Below, in pieces: positions 17,493 through 25,141 of a stretch of DNA of 64,000 nucleotides (the stretch's first letter is position 1; every line of letters begins with the position of its first letter). The notes below the pieces were generated by a model. It was given only the letters and a program-made list of their open reading frames with translations, was not told the origin of the DNA and ran no database searches. Source of the DNA: Candidatus Thiocaldithrix dubininis (GTDB lineage: Bacteria; Pseudomonadota; Gammaproteobacteria; Thiotrichales; Thiotrichaceae); NCBI GenBank assembly GCA_029972135.1, contig CP124755.1, positions 1,984,001 to 2,048,000 of the forward strand. Reading direction: 5' to 3'. Both the position numbers and the translations under genes were made by a program.

Positions 17493-18632
17493 TTATTTGT
17501 CCTTAGATTTAGCTTTTTCTGCTTTATCCTCGGTTTTTTCAGCTTCTTTCACCGCTGTTTCAGCTTTTTCAGCAGCGGGTTTATCTTGTGCTTGTTTCCC
17601 AAACGGATCAGGACGAGGGGTATCGTTAGAAGACGGTGGCAAAATAGGCAACATGAATTCAGGTTGCTTACCGGTTAATGTTTTCAAGAAGGCAACGATT
17701 TGCGCTACTTCTTCATCCGTAAATTTTTTGCCTAACTGTAACTGCCCCATTGTAACAACGGCTTTTTCTAAAGTCGGCGCTGCACCATCATGGAAGTAAG
17801 GGTAGGTCAATTCTACGTTACGTAAGGTGGGCACTTTAAACTTGAAACGGTCTTCATCTTTTTTGGTTAAACCCGCAACCCCTTCAGCTTTACTGTCGGT
17901 TTTGTACGGTTCAACCACGCCCATTTTTTGGAAACTATTGCCACCAACCGCAGGGCCGTTATGACAAGCCACGCAACCACTGGTTTTAAATAACTCATAA
18001 CCTTTCAGTTCGGTTGTAGTTAAGGCTTTATCATCACCTTTTAACCATTGATCGAACTTAGAATCCGGTGTAACTAAAGTTTCTTCAAACGCGGCAATCG
18101 CGTCGGTTACCATGCCAATATCAATTTTATCTTTAGAAAAGACGGCTTTAAATTCATCTTTATATTGCGGAATAGACTCTAAGACCGATACTGCTAATTC
18201 ATGTGTAAATGCCATTTCGCCCGGATTCGCAATAGGACCACCCGCTTGTTCTTTCAAATCCTTGGCGCGACCATCCCAGAACTGAGCCACATTTAAGCTA
18301 GAATTCAACACAGTAGGAGAGTTAATAGGCCCTTCTTGCCAATGGTCACCGATGGAGGTTTTTAAGTTATCCGTACCGCCCATACTCAAGTTATGGCAAG
18401 AATTACAGGAAATAAAACCAGATTTAGATAAACGTGTATCAAAATACAGTTTTTTACCTAACTCCACCATTGATGGGTTTTTAGGCGCAACGGCGTCAAT
18501 CGGTTTAATAATTTCATTACGTACAGTAGGGGTTGTGGCGGTTTTCGCATCTTCTGCGGTGACTGCGCTTGCCCAAATACTGACGCCAATTCCGGCGGCT
18601 GCTAGTGCCGCACTAATAAGCTTTAACTTCAT
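17493..18632 (-). CDS. di-haem cytochrome c peroxidase (MauG/CcpA family)
   Basis: This periplasmic enzyme reduces hydrogen peroxide to water with electrons from cytochrome c. A signal peptide covers about residues 1-26 (ends AVTA). The two haem c sites are Cys76-Cys79-His80 (CNSCH) and Cys220-Cys223-His224 (CVACH). Family motifs NSPTVLN, FWDGRA and KVPTLRNV are present. The enzyme core ends near 345. A 35-residue charged tail rich in Lys, Ala and Glu follows, which is unusual for the family. The start has an AGGAG site, and an FNR-type box lies upstream. Confidence 0.95.
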   Translation of the reverse strand: MKLKLISAALAAAGIGVSIWASAVTAEDAKTATTPTVRNEIIKPIDAVAPKNPSMVELGKKLYFDTRLSKSGFISCNSCHNLSMGGTDNLKTSIGDHWQEGPINSPTVLNSSLNVAQFWDGRAKDLKEQAGGPIANPGEMAFTHELAVSVLESIPQYKDEFKAVFSKDKIDIGMVTDAIAAFEETLVTPDSKFDQWLKGDDKALTTTELKGYELFKTSGCVACHNGPAVGGNSFQKMGVVEPYKTDSKAEGVAGLTKKDEDRFKFKVPTLRNVELTYPYFHDGAAPTLEKAVVTMGQLQLGKKFTDEEVAQIVAFLKTLTGKQPEFMLPILPPSSNDTPRPDPFGKQAQDKPAAEKAETAVKEAEKTEDKAEKAKSKDK

Positions 18633-18673
18633 CGTATGCTCCTACTGTTTTACTTAGAATCTAGTTTGCATTC

Positions 18674-18714
18674 ATACTAACCAGATGCTGAAGCACCGGC
18701 TTGACACAGGTCAA
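18674..18714 (-). promoter_or_regulatory. FNR/ANR-type box and -10 of the peroxidase gene
   Basis: TTGAC-ACAG-GTCAA (18701-18714) is a symmetric match, 8 of 10 defined bases, to the FNR consensus TTGAT-N4-ATCAA. On the minus strand a -10-like TAGTAT lies at 18679-18674. The implied transcription start, near 18667, puts the box centre about 41 bp upstream, the standard class II activator position. Cytochrome c peroxidase genes are known FNR/ANR targets in other proteobacteria. Confidence 0.65.
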
Positions 18715-18771
18715 CGAATCGCCCGTCGCTTCATACAGTTTTTCGCTTAGAACATTCGATTTTGTGGATGA

Positions 18772-19344
18772 TTAACTCTTACCAACATTGAGTAGAGTTA
18801 AAACACCCAACACTGCAAAAATTACGGCAGCAATCCCATGCACTAATCTTAAAGGTAATTTATTCGCCATTTTGTCACCTAACACTACTGCTGGTACATT
18901 TGCTACCATCATGCCCAACGTTGTACCTGCTACTACCGCAACTAAGTTATGGTATTGCGCGGCTAAAGCAATCGTGGCAATTTGCGTTTTATCGCCCATT
19001 TCCGCTAAAAAAAATGCCCCTACCGTAGTCGCAAAAATCCCATAAGGTGACATATTCACATTGGCATCATCGTCATCCAATTTGTCGGGAATCATAATCC
19101 ATACCGCCATTGCCAAAAATGATAAACCCAAAATCCAGCGTAAGGCTTGTTCGCCAATTAATGCCGTTAACCACGTGCCAATAGCCCCTGCCCCTGCATG
19201 ATTTAATAAGGTTGCTACTAAAATACCCCAAATAATCGGCCAAGGGCGTTGGAAACGAGCGGCTAACACTAAAGATAATAATTGGGTTTTGTCACCAATT
19301 TCGGCTAATGCAACAATTCCCGTGGAAACTAAAAAGGCTTCCAT
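18772..19344 (-). CDS. GDT1/TMEM165-family cation exporter
   Basis: This inner-membrane protein of 190 residues has about six membrane segments in two homologous halves. Each half carries the signature E-x-GDKT: EIGDKT at 15-20 and EMGDKT at 115-120. Bacterial members export Mn2+; eukaryotic ones move Mn2+ or Ca2+. An acidic loop (LDDDDANV) separates the halves. The start has a GGAGT site. It is the last gene of the nagZ-hpt-mtnP-ygfX run. No Mn riboswitch fits in the 23-bp gap upstream. Confidence 0.92.
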   Translation of the reverse strand: MEAFLVSTGIVALAEIGDKTQLLSLVLAARFQRPWPIIWGILVATLLNHAGAGAIGTWLTALIGEQALRWILGLSFLAMAVWIMIPDKLDDDDANVNMSPYGIFATTVGAFFLAEMGDKTQIATIALAAQYHNLVAVVAGTTLGMMVANVPAVVLGDKMANKLPLRLVHGIAAVIFAVLGVLTLLNVGKS

Positions 19345-19367
19345 CCAACACTCCTAACCTTACTGAA

Positions 19368-19796
19368 TTAAGCAAAACGTAGGCGAATATATAACTCACG
19401 CCACAAAGAAGGTGCGATACTATCGCGAAATAAGATGAGGGTATGCAATTTATTTGCCTGAGTGCGCCAATTTAACACCATGCAATAAGCGCTAATAAAA
19501 CTGCTGTTGTCTAAGCTGACAAACTGTGCCCCTTGTGGCGTATACAGCCGCGCTGTGTTTGGTTCGTACAGGCTTAGGGATAATACCGAACGCTTCGCCT
19601 TACGTTGAATATGCAAACGCCAGTAATACTGCAAGGAAGCTAATACCAGTAACAACAAGAGTGTTTTAACCCAGCCTGCGGTGTGCGGTAAAAATAAGAT
19701 GATTAAACCACTTAGGCTATGGGTAGTCAGTAGAAAGCCTTGTAATAAGCGAGATACCTCCGCTTGTACATGTAGCGGAGGCAATTTATTTGACAT
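19368..19796 (-). CDS. ygfX: YgfX-like membrane protein
   Basis: This 142-residue protein has two membrane segments near 15-35 and 40-58 and a soluble C-terminal domain ending LYIRLRFA. The layout matches the YgfX (CptA) family PF07254, but sequence identity is modest. In enterobacteria YgfX is paired with SdhE and was proposed to affect cell division or flavinylation. No sdhE gene is adjacent here. It begins 3 bp after mtnP. Confidence 0.55.
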   Translation of the reverse strand: MSNKLPPLHVQAEVSRLLQGFLLTTHSLSGLIILFLPHTAGWVKTLLLLLVLASLQYYWRLHIQRKAKRSVLSLSLYEPNTARLYTPQGAQFVSLDNSSFISAYCMVLNWRTQANKLHTLILFRDSIAPSLWRELYIRLRFA

Positions 19797-19799
19797 CTG

Positions 19800-20537
19800 T
19801 TAGCAAGCTAACGCACGTAATAATGCACGCGCATGTTCCATGCCGATTTTGAGATTATCGCGGATTTCATCCATGCTAATTTCTTCTGAGCATTTGCCTG
19901 CTGCCCAGTTCGCAACGACAGCACAAGCAGCATAGCTTAAGCCTAATTCACGCGCTAAGGCGGCTTCCGGCATAGCAGTCATGCCCACTAAATCGCAACC
20001 GTCTTGTTCTAAGCGTCGAATTTCGGCGGCAGTTTCCAAACGCGGCCCTTGTGTTACGGCATAAGTACCACGTGGTACCACTTCAATCGCGGCCGTTTTA
20101 GCTGCGTCCAATAACGCTTGGCGTACCTTCGGGCAATACGGCCATGAAAAATCAATATGCGTAACGTGGGTTAAACCATCTTCATAAAAAGTATGCGCAC
20201 GCCCGTAGGTATAATCCACAATTTGATCAGGAATAACCAAACGAGTGGGGGCCATTTCTGGCGTAATGCCTCCCACCGCTGCAATAGCGACGATCTTTTC
20301 AACCCCAAGGCTTTTTAACGCCCAAATATTGGCGCGATAATTAATTTTGTGAGGTGGAATCGTGTGCGTATAGCCATGACGGGCTAAGAACGCAATGCGC
20401 TTACCGTCAATAATACCGTGGGTTACTGGTCCAGAAGGCTCACCATACGGGGTATGCACGACTTCACGATGCGTCACTTCTAGACCTTCGATTTCGGTCA
20501 TACCCGTGCCGCCAATTACCGCAAATTCAATTGTCAT
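19800..20537 (-). CDS. mtnP: S-methyl-5'-thioinosine phosphorylase (MTIP type)
   Basis: It cleaves a methylthio-nucleoside with phosphate to methylthioribose-1-phosphate and a free purine. Phosphate and ribose motifs are GGTG (9-12), RHG (53-55) and the VGMTAMPEA loop near 184-192. Methylthioadenosine enzymes have aspartates in the purine pocket; here the matching segment reads ANWAAGK with Asn210, as in the thioinosine-specific enzyme of Pseudomonas (NPAAGK). Hypoxanthine is then the likely product, and the neighbouring gene is hypoxanthine phosphoribosyltransferase. Length 245 residues. Confidence 0.85.
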   Translation of the reverse strand: MTIEFAVIGGTGMTEIEGLEVTHREVVHTPYGEPSGPVTHGIIDGKRIAFLARHGYTHTIPPHKINYRANIWALKSLGVEKIVAIAAVGGITPEMAPTRLVIPDQIVDYTYGRAHTFYEDGLTHVTHIDFSWPYCPKVRQALLDAAKTAAIEVVPRGTYAVTQGPRLETAAEIRRLEQDGCDLVGMTAMPEAALARELGLSYAACAVVANWAAGKCSEEISMDEIRDNLKIGMEHARALLRALAC

Positions 20538-20539
20538 TC

Positions 20540-21109
20540 TTACATTCCTTTTACTGCGTAAATGCCGTTCAAATTACGCCAATATTCTTTGTAATCCATC
20601 CCAAAACCAAATACATAGCGATCTACTAAGGGCAAGGCCGGAAAATCGCATTGAATGCCAGACACACGACGGGCATGTTGCTTATCCGCTAAGGCAGCTA
20701 CTAAAACAGAGGCTGCCCCTTGCTGACGACACCATTGCACAACTTCCCGCAAGGTATAGCCTTCATCCAAAATATCATCGACCAATAACACATGCCGATC
20801 TTGCAAGCTAACCGCAGGTTTATGTAACCACGTTAAAGTCTCTGCGCCGCTGGTATTGCCACGATAACGGCTGGCATGCACGTAATCTTGCTCTAACGGA
20901 AACGCCAAGCGCGTTAATAAATGCCCTGCCGTAATAACGCCACCATTCATCACGCATAACACCAGTGGATTCTTATCTGCCAGTTGTGCGCTAATGGCAC
21001 TTGCCATAATGTCTAAATGCTGAGCAATCTCATCGGCTGAATACAATAAATCAGCCTCTGCTAATACTTGTTTGGCGTGTTCTAAGCTAATGCCCATATT
21101 CCTTCTCAT
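20540..21109 (-). CDS. hpt: hypoxanthine-guanine phosphoribosyltransferase
   Basis: It converts hypoxanthine and guanine plus PRPP to IMP and GMP. The PRPP-binding motif LLVDDILDEGYTL is near residues 107-119. The C-terminal purine site reads DRYVFGFGMDYKEYWRN, as in related bacterial enzymes. Length is 189 residues; a second ATG at codon 5 is a possible start. It lies 2 bp upstream of mtnP and 34 bp downstream of nagZ, so the three are probably one transcript. Confidence 0.92.
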   Translation of the reverse strand: MRRNMGISLEHAKQVLAEADLLYSADEIAQHLDIMASAISAQLADKNPLVLCVMNGGVITAGHLLTRLAFPLEQDYVHASRYRGNTSGAETLTWLHKPAVSLQDRHVLLVDDILDEGYTLREVVQWCRQQGAASVLVAALADKQHARRVSGIQCDFPALPLVDRYVFGFGMDYKEYWRNLNGIYAVKGM

Positions 21110-21143
21110 CAGCCTGTGCTAAAGCCGCTTAGTGTAACGTAAA

Positions 21144-22160
21144 TCAAACTAAACGCGTGATGGATTCAACACTTTGCTGCCAATATTCATCCGCTAATAA
21201 GGCATGACGATTCATAAAGGCCTGCCCGCGCATACGTTGTAAACGTTGGCTCGATTCGGCGCTGGTATTAAGGTTAGCCTTATCCAAAATCTCAATAGCC
21301 CCAGCCCGATTATTGCAAATCAACGCCATATCACAACCGGCTGCTAACGCTGCCTCAGCACGACTGGCATAACTACCGGCGACCCGTGCGCCTTCCATAT
21401 TTAAATCGTCACTAAAGATCACACCTTGAAAACCTAATTGCTGGCGTAACACCGTTTGTAGCCAGAATGTCGAAAAGCCCGCAGGTTGGCTATCCACTTT
21501 TTCATAAATCACATGCGCAGGCATCACCGCATCCAAGCCTTGTTGGATTAACGCCTGAAACGGTAATACATCCGCTTGCATAATCGCGTCTAGCTCGCGC
21601 TCATCACGGGGAATATCCAAATGTGAATCCACATTTACATAGCCATGACCCGGAAAATGTTTACCCGTCGCCGCCATACCTGCTTCACGCATACCCGCAA
21701 TATAAGCGCCCGCTAACGCAATCACCGCTTCCGGTTGACGATGGAAGGCGCGATCCCCAATCACAGGGCTATCGCCAAAATCCAAATCCAACACTGGCGC
21801 AAAGCTGAAATCAATCCCAACTGCCCGTAGCTCTGCCGCCATCAACCAGGCATGCTGTTTTGCAGACGCCAAAGCACGTTCTGCATTTCCTGCATACAGT
21901 TTGCCTAGGGTAGCCACCGGGGGTAAGCGGGTGAACTCGTTACGAAAGCGTTGCACCCGTCCACCTTCATGATCCACAGCAATTAAAATATCTGGTTTTA
22001 CCGCTCTAATTGACTTAACTAACTCTATGATTTGACTAGATGATTCATAATTTCTTGTAAAGAAAATTAAGCCGCCAACATTGGGATGTTTGAGTAATTC
22101 GCGCTCTTCATTGCTTATTTCTTTACCCAATAAATCGAGCATTAATGATCCAAATGCCAT
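21144..22160 (-). CDS. nagZ: beta-N-acetylhexosaminidase NagZ
   Basis: NagZ is a cytoplasmic GH3 enzyme that removes N-acetylglucosamine from recycled cell-wall fragments. AVDHEGGRVQRF and the catalytic loop KHFPGHG are present, as is FSDDLNMEGA. An in-frame GTG lies 9 bp upstream, but the ATG at 22160 has a well-placed GGGTG site and matches the family N terminus, giving 338 residues. It heads the hpt-mtnP-ygfX-GDT1 run; nagZ next to a thioinosine phosphorylase is also known in Pseudomonas. Confidence 0.95.
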   Translation of the reverse strand: MAFGSLMLDLLGKEISNEERELLKHPNVGGLIFFTRNYESSSQIIELVKSIRAVKPDILIAVDHEGGRVQRFRNEFTRLPPVATLGKLYAGNAERALASAKQHAWLMAAELRAVGIDFSFAPVLDLDFGDSPVIGDRAFHRQPEAVIALAGAYIAGMREAGMAATGKHFPGHGYVNVDSHLDIPRDERELDAIMQADVLPFQALIQQGLDAVMPAHVIYEKVDSQPAGFSTFWLQTVLRQQLGFQGVIFSDDLNMEGARVAGSYASRAEAALAAGCDMALICNNRAGAIEILDKANLNTSAESSQRLQRMRGQAFMNRHALLADEYWQQSVESITRLV

Positions 22161-22331
22161 ACTTTTCACCCTTAAATTTGATTATATTTTGTTCAAATCT
22201 GCGTTACGCTTGGAAAAAACCTTAGTGGTCTTCTCATTATTGCCTAAATTCTGTTATGTTTATCTTCACAGGGACTTGCGCTTTATCAATTAGAATATTA
22301 TTATTTGCTAATATTAACTGATTTAGAAAAC

Positions 22332-22344
22332 TGCCACATTGGCA
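22332..22344. repeat. short inverted repeat in the sulfur-globule gene leader
   Basis: TGCCA-CAT-TGGCA lies about 25 bp before the start codon. It could be an operator or a leader hairpin. The rest of the 200-bp gap from nagZ is AT-rich, and I see no convincing -35/-10 pair. Confidence 0.35.
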
Positions 22345-22369
22345 ATCACTTCCGCTAGAGGTATATAAC

Positions 22370-23059
22370 ATGAAACGTACACAAATCGCATTATTAGTCG
22401 CTTTATTCGCAGTATCTGGCGCAGCTTCTGCTGAGTTCTTCAATGGCTTTGATAACGGCGCAGGCAACGGTCAAGGCGTTGGCTCTGGTCAAGGCACTAC
22501 TAGCGGTTACGGTCAAGGTTACGGCGCTGGCAATGGCGACGTAAATGGTTGGGGTCGTGGCAAAGGCAACGCTGACGGTGACGTAGACTTCTCTATTACC
22601 TTCAAAGGTAAAGGCAAAACTGATATGGCATCTGACATGTCAGGTCGTGGTCGCGGCGACGGCAATAGCAACTTCTTCGGTAACGGTTACGGCTACGGCA
22701 ACGGTTACAACAACTTATACGGCTACACCAATAGCAGCAATAGCAACCCTTGGGGCGGTTACGGCATGCCTTACGGTATGATGCCTCAACAAGCTAATCC
22801 ACAAGGTGCGCCTGCAATGGGTATGCCAATGGCTTATCCAATGCCTCAAGCACCAAGCTTTGAACAAGTGCAAAAATACATGGAAGCACAACGTGCTCAA
22901 GCTGACGCTGTTCTGAAACAAATGGAAGCACAACGTCAAGCTCAACAACAGGCTTCTCAAGCACAAGCAGCGCAAACTGCTCCGGCCGCTGCACCAGCAC
23001 AAGCTGCTGCTCCAGCCGCTGCACCTGCTACTACTGAACAACCTGCTGCTGCGAAATAA
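22370..23059 (+). CDS. putative sulfur-globule-type secreted protein
   Basis: A signal peptide (about 1-21, ending GAASA) leads a mature protein very rich in Gly, Asn and Tyr: GQGVGSGQG and GYGQGYGAG, then GNGYGYGNGYNN near 103-114. Between them is a conserved-looking stretch, DVDFSITFKGKGK. The second half has Met/Pro runs, a Gln-rich helix (about 160-200) and an Ala/Pro/Gln tail. This composition matches envelope proteins of intracellular sulfur globules in sulfur oxidisers. It has no cysteine. It stands alone with an AGAGG site and a strong terminator, as fits a highly expressed structural protein. Another extracellular Gly-rich protein remains possible. Confidence 0.7.
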   Translation: MKRTQIALLVALFAVSGAASAEFFNGFDNGAGNGQGVGSGQGTTSGYGQGYGAGNGDVNGWGRGKGNADGDVDFSITFKGKGKTDMASDMSGRGRGDGNSNFFGNGYGYGNGYNNLYGYTNSSNSNPWGGYGMPYGMMPQQANPQGAPAMGMPMAYPMPQAPSFEQVQKYMEAQRAQADAVLKQMEAQRQAQQQASQAQAAQTAPAAAPAQAAAPAAAPATTEQPAAAK

Positions 23060-23083
23060 TCGTTAGCAAGCGCGTTAGATTTT

Positions 23084-23112
23084 AAGGCTGGATTATCCAG
23101 CCTTTTTTGTTT
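23084..23112 (+). terminator. intrinsic terminator of the sulfur-globule-type gene
   Basis: AAGGCTGG (23084-23091) pairs with CCAGCCTT (23097-23104), followed by TTTTGTTTG. The 3' side overlaps the last codons of convergent pyrD. Confidence 0.9.
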
Positions 23113-24106
23113 GAGCAATACAGTCTTTAATTAAGCTAGGGCCTTGATAGATAAAGCCTGTATAAATTTGCACTAAACTTGCACCCGCTGCCAATTTTGC
23201 TTTGGCATCTTCGCCTGACATAATACCGCCCACCCCAATAATCGGAATCGTTTTATCCAACGCATCCCGAAACAGCCGTATCACTTCGGTCGAATGTTTG
23301 GTTAACGGCATACCACTTAAACCGCCCTGCTCATCAGCAAAACGAATTCCCTGAATCGACGATTTATCTAATGTGGTATTGGTAGCGATTAAGGCATCAA
23401 TTTTAACCTCAGAGAAAATCTTTGCCATTTCACGAATTTCAGCTTCGCTTAAATCCGGGGCAACTTTAATCGCTACTGGCACATAACGCCCATATTCCTG
23501 TTGTAGCTTTAATTGCTCGAATTTCAAAGGCGCAATCAAATTTCTTAAATCGTCACCGTATTGCAATTTACGTAAACCCGGTGTATTAGGCGACGAAATA
23601 TTCACGGTAATATAAGAAGCATAGGGATAAGCTTTGCGTAAACCAATCAAATAATCATCAACCGCATTTTCCACGGGCGTATCAAAATTTTTGCCAATAT
23701 TAATCCCCAAAATGCCTTGGTAATTCGCTTGTTTGACTTGTTCGATTAAATAATCAATTCCGTAATTATTAAAACCCATACGGTTGATAATCGCACTGGC
23801 TTCGGGTAAACGAAATAAACGCGGTTGAGGGTTACCGGGTTGCGGACGCGGGGTAACCGTGCCAATCTCAATAAAGCCAAAACCTAATGCCGCCAGCCCA
23901 TTAATACATTCACCATTTTTATCCAAGCCTGCGGCTAGGCCGATTCGATTAGGAAAGCTTAAGCCCATTACCTCAATCGCTTCTGACGCAAGTTTCGGTG
24001 GTGTTAATAAGCCCCATTGATTAAAACGCTTTAAGCTAGTTAAGGCTAAATGGTGCGCGGTTTCTGGTTGCAATAAGAATAGAAGGTCGCGGAGGCGTTG
24101 ATACAC
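23093..24106 (-). CDS. pyrD: dihydroorotate dehydrogenase (quinone)
   Basis: This inner-membrane-associated FMN enzyme oxidises dihydroorotate to orotate in pyrimidine synthesis and passes electrons to quinone (class 2). Motifs GLAAGLDKNGE, NRMGFNN, NISSPNTPGL and GVGGI are present. The catalytic base is the serine of NISSPN. The start is a GTG at 24106, which matches the family N terminus with its membrane-binding helices; length 337. Its 3' end overlaps the terminator of the convergent gene. Confidence 0.97.
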   Translation of the reverse strand: MYQRLRDLLFLLQPETAHHLALTSLKRFNQWGLLTPPKLASEAIEVMGLSFPNRIGLAAGLDKNGECINGLAALGFGFIEIGTVTPRPQPGNPQPRLFRLPEASAIINRMGFNNYGIDYLIEQVKQANYQGILGINIGKNFDTPVENAVDDYLIGLRKAYPYASYITVNISSPNTPGLRKLQYGDDLRNLIAPLKFEQLKLQQEYGRYVPVAIKVAPDLSEAEIREMAKIFSEVKIDALIATNTTLDKSSIQGIRFADEQGGLSGMPLTKHSTEVIRLFRDALDKTIPIIGVGGIMSGEDAKAKLAAGASLVQIYTGFIYQGPSLIKDCIAQTKKAG

Positions 24107-24110
24107 GAGA

Positions 24111-24139
24111 AATCCCCGATTCGGCTGAAAGCGGGGATT
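24111..24139. repeat. inverted repeat between htpX and pyrD
   Basis: AATCCCCG (24111-24118) pairs with CGGGGATT (24132-24139), with a 13-nt loop, 5 bp before the pyrD start. It could end htpX or fold in the pyrD leader. No T-run follows. Confidence 0.35.
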
Positions 24140-24173
24140 ATGCTAAAATTATGTTAATTTTAACATTGGAAAA

Positions 24174-25064
24174 TTAACGAGCGGCTTCTAAAGCGGCAAT
24201 ACGTTCTTCTAATGGTGGGTGGGTCATAAATAATTTACGCAAACCATCGCGGAAATCTTCACCCGTAATGCCAAAAGCGGCCATTTCCCCGGGTAGATCT
24301 TGTGTGGCATGCCCGCCTTGTAAACGACGCAAAGCATTAATCATTTTTTGGCGTCCGGCTAAATCCGCCCCCGCAATATCCGCTTTGAATTCACGATGGC
24401 GCGAGAACCACATAACAATCATAGTGGCCAAAAAGCCTAGCAATAATTCCGCAATCATCGAGCCAATATAATAACCAACCCCCATGCTATTGCTATTATT
24501 GTCATTATTCCGGAATAAACCGTCGATAAACATGCCAATTACACGCGCAAAGAAGAACACAAAGGTATTCAACACACCTTGTAATAGCGTTTGCGTGACC
24601 ATATCGCCATTGGCAACGTGCCCAATTTCATGACCTAAAACTGCTTCGACTTCATCCGGTGTCATACTTTCCAACAAGCCTTGGCTGACTGCGACCAGTG
24701 CATTATTTTTATTTGCTCCGGTGGCAAACGCATTAGGTTCATGTGCGTAAAAAATACCAACTTCCGGCATGCCAATACCTGAAGCTTCGGCTTGACGACG
24801 CACGGTATCCACCAACCAACGCTCTTGATTAGTTTGTGGCACTTCAATCACTTGTACGCCCATTGCCCGTTTAGCGCTCCATTTAGACATCAGCAAACTG
24901 ATAAACGAGCCGCCAAAGCCCATGACTAATGCCATCAGCAACATACTGCTTAAGCTGCCTTGACTAATATTTAGTCCAAATACCTTAGCCAAAACATTCA
25001 TCGTGACAAATAGCACAGCCATAACCGCAAAGTTTGTCACCGCCAGCAAGATAATTCGCATCAT
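24174..25064 (-). CDS. htpX: membrane protease HtpX
   Basis: HtpX is an inner-membrane zinc metalloprotease that degrades misfolded membrane proteins. The zinc motif is HEIGH, and the third ligand is the Glu in HREFKAD. Two membrane segments lie at the N terminus and two more around residues 150-210. An ATG at 25073 is too close to the AGGA site; the ATG at 25064 has 9-bp spacing and gives the MMRI start of the family, 296 residues. Confidence 0.96.
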   Translation of the reverse strand: MMRIILLAVTNFAVMAVLFVTMNVLAKVFGLNISQGSLSSMLLMALVMGFGGSFISLLMSKWSAKRAMGVQVIEVPQTNQERWLVDTVRRQAEASGIGMPEVGIFYAHEPNAFATGANKNNALVAVSQGLLESMTPDEVEAVLGHEIGHVANGDMVTQTLLQGVLNTFVFFFARVIGMFIDGLFRNNDNNSNSMGVGYYIGSMIAELLLGFLATMIVMWFSRHREFKADIAGADLAGRQKMINALRRLQGGHATQDLPGEMAAFGITGEDFRDGLRKLFMTHPPLEERIAALEAAR

Positions 25065-25141
25065 GCTTTGCATTCCTCTTATTAAAGCTTAAATAATTGT
25101 TATCTTAGGCAAGTTAACGCCGGATTCAAGTTTCCCTAGGC

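Noticed and set aside
18772..19368. Manganese riboswitch before the GDT1 gene
   Set aside because: The gap upstream is only 23 bp and holds no such structure.
22715..23041. Minus-strand Leu/Ser/Cys-rich ORFs opposite the sulfur-globule-type gene
   Set aside because: They arise from the low-complexity Ala/Gln/Pro codons on the plus strand.
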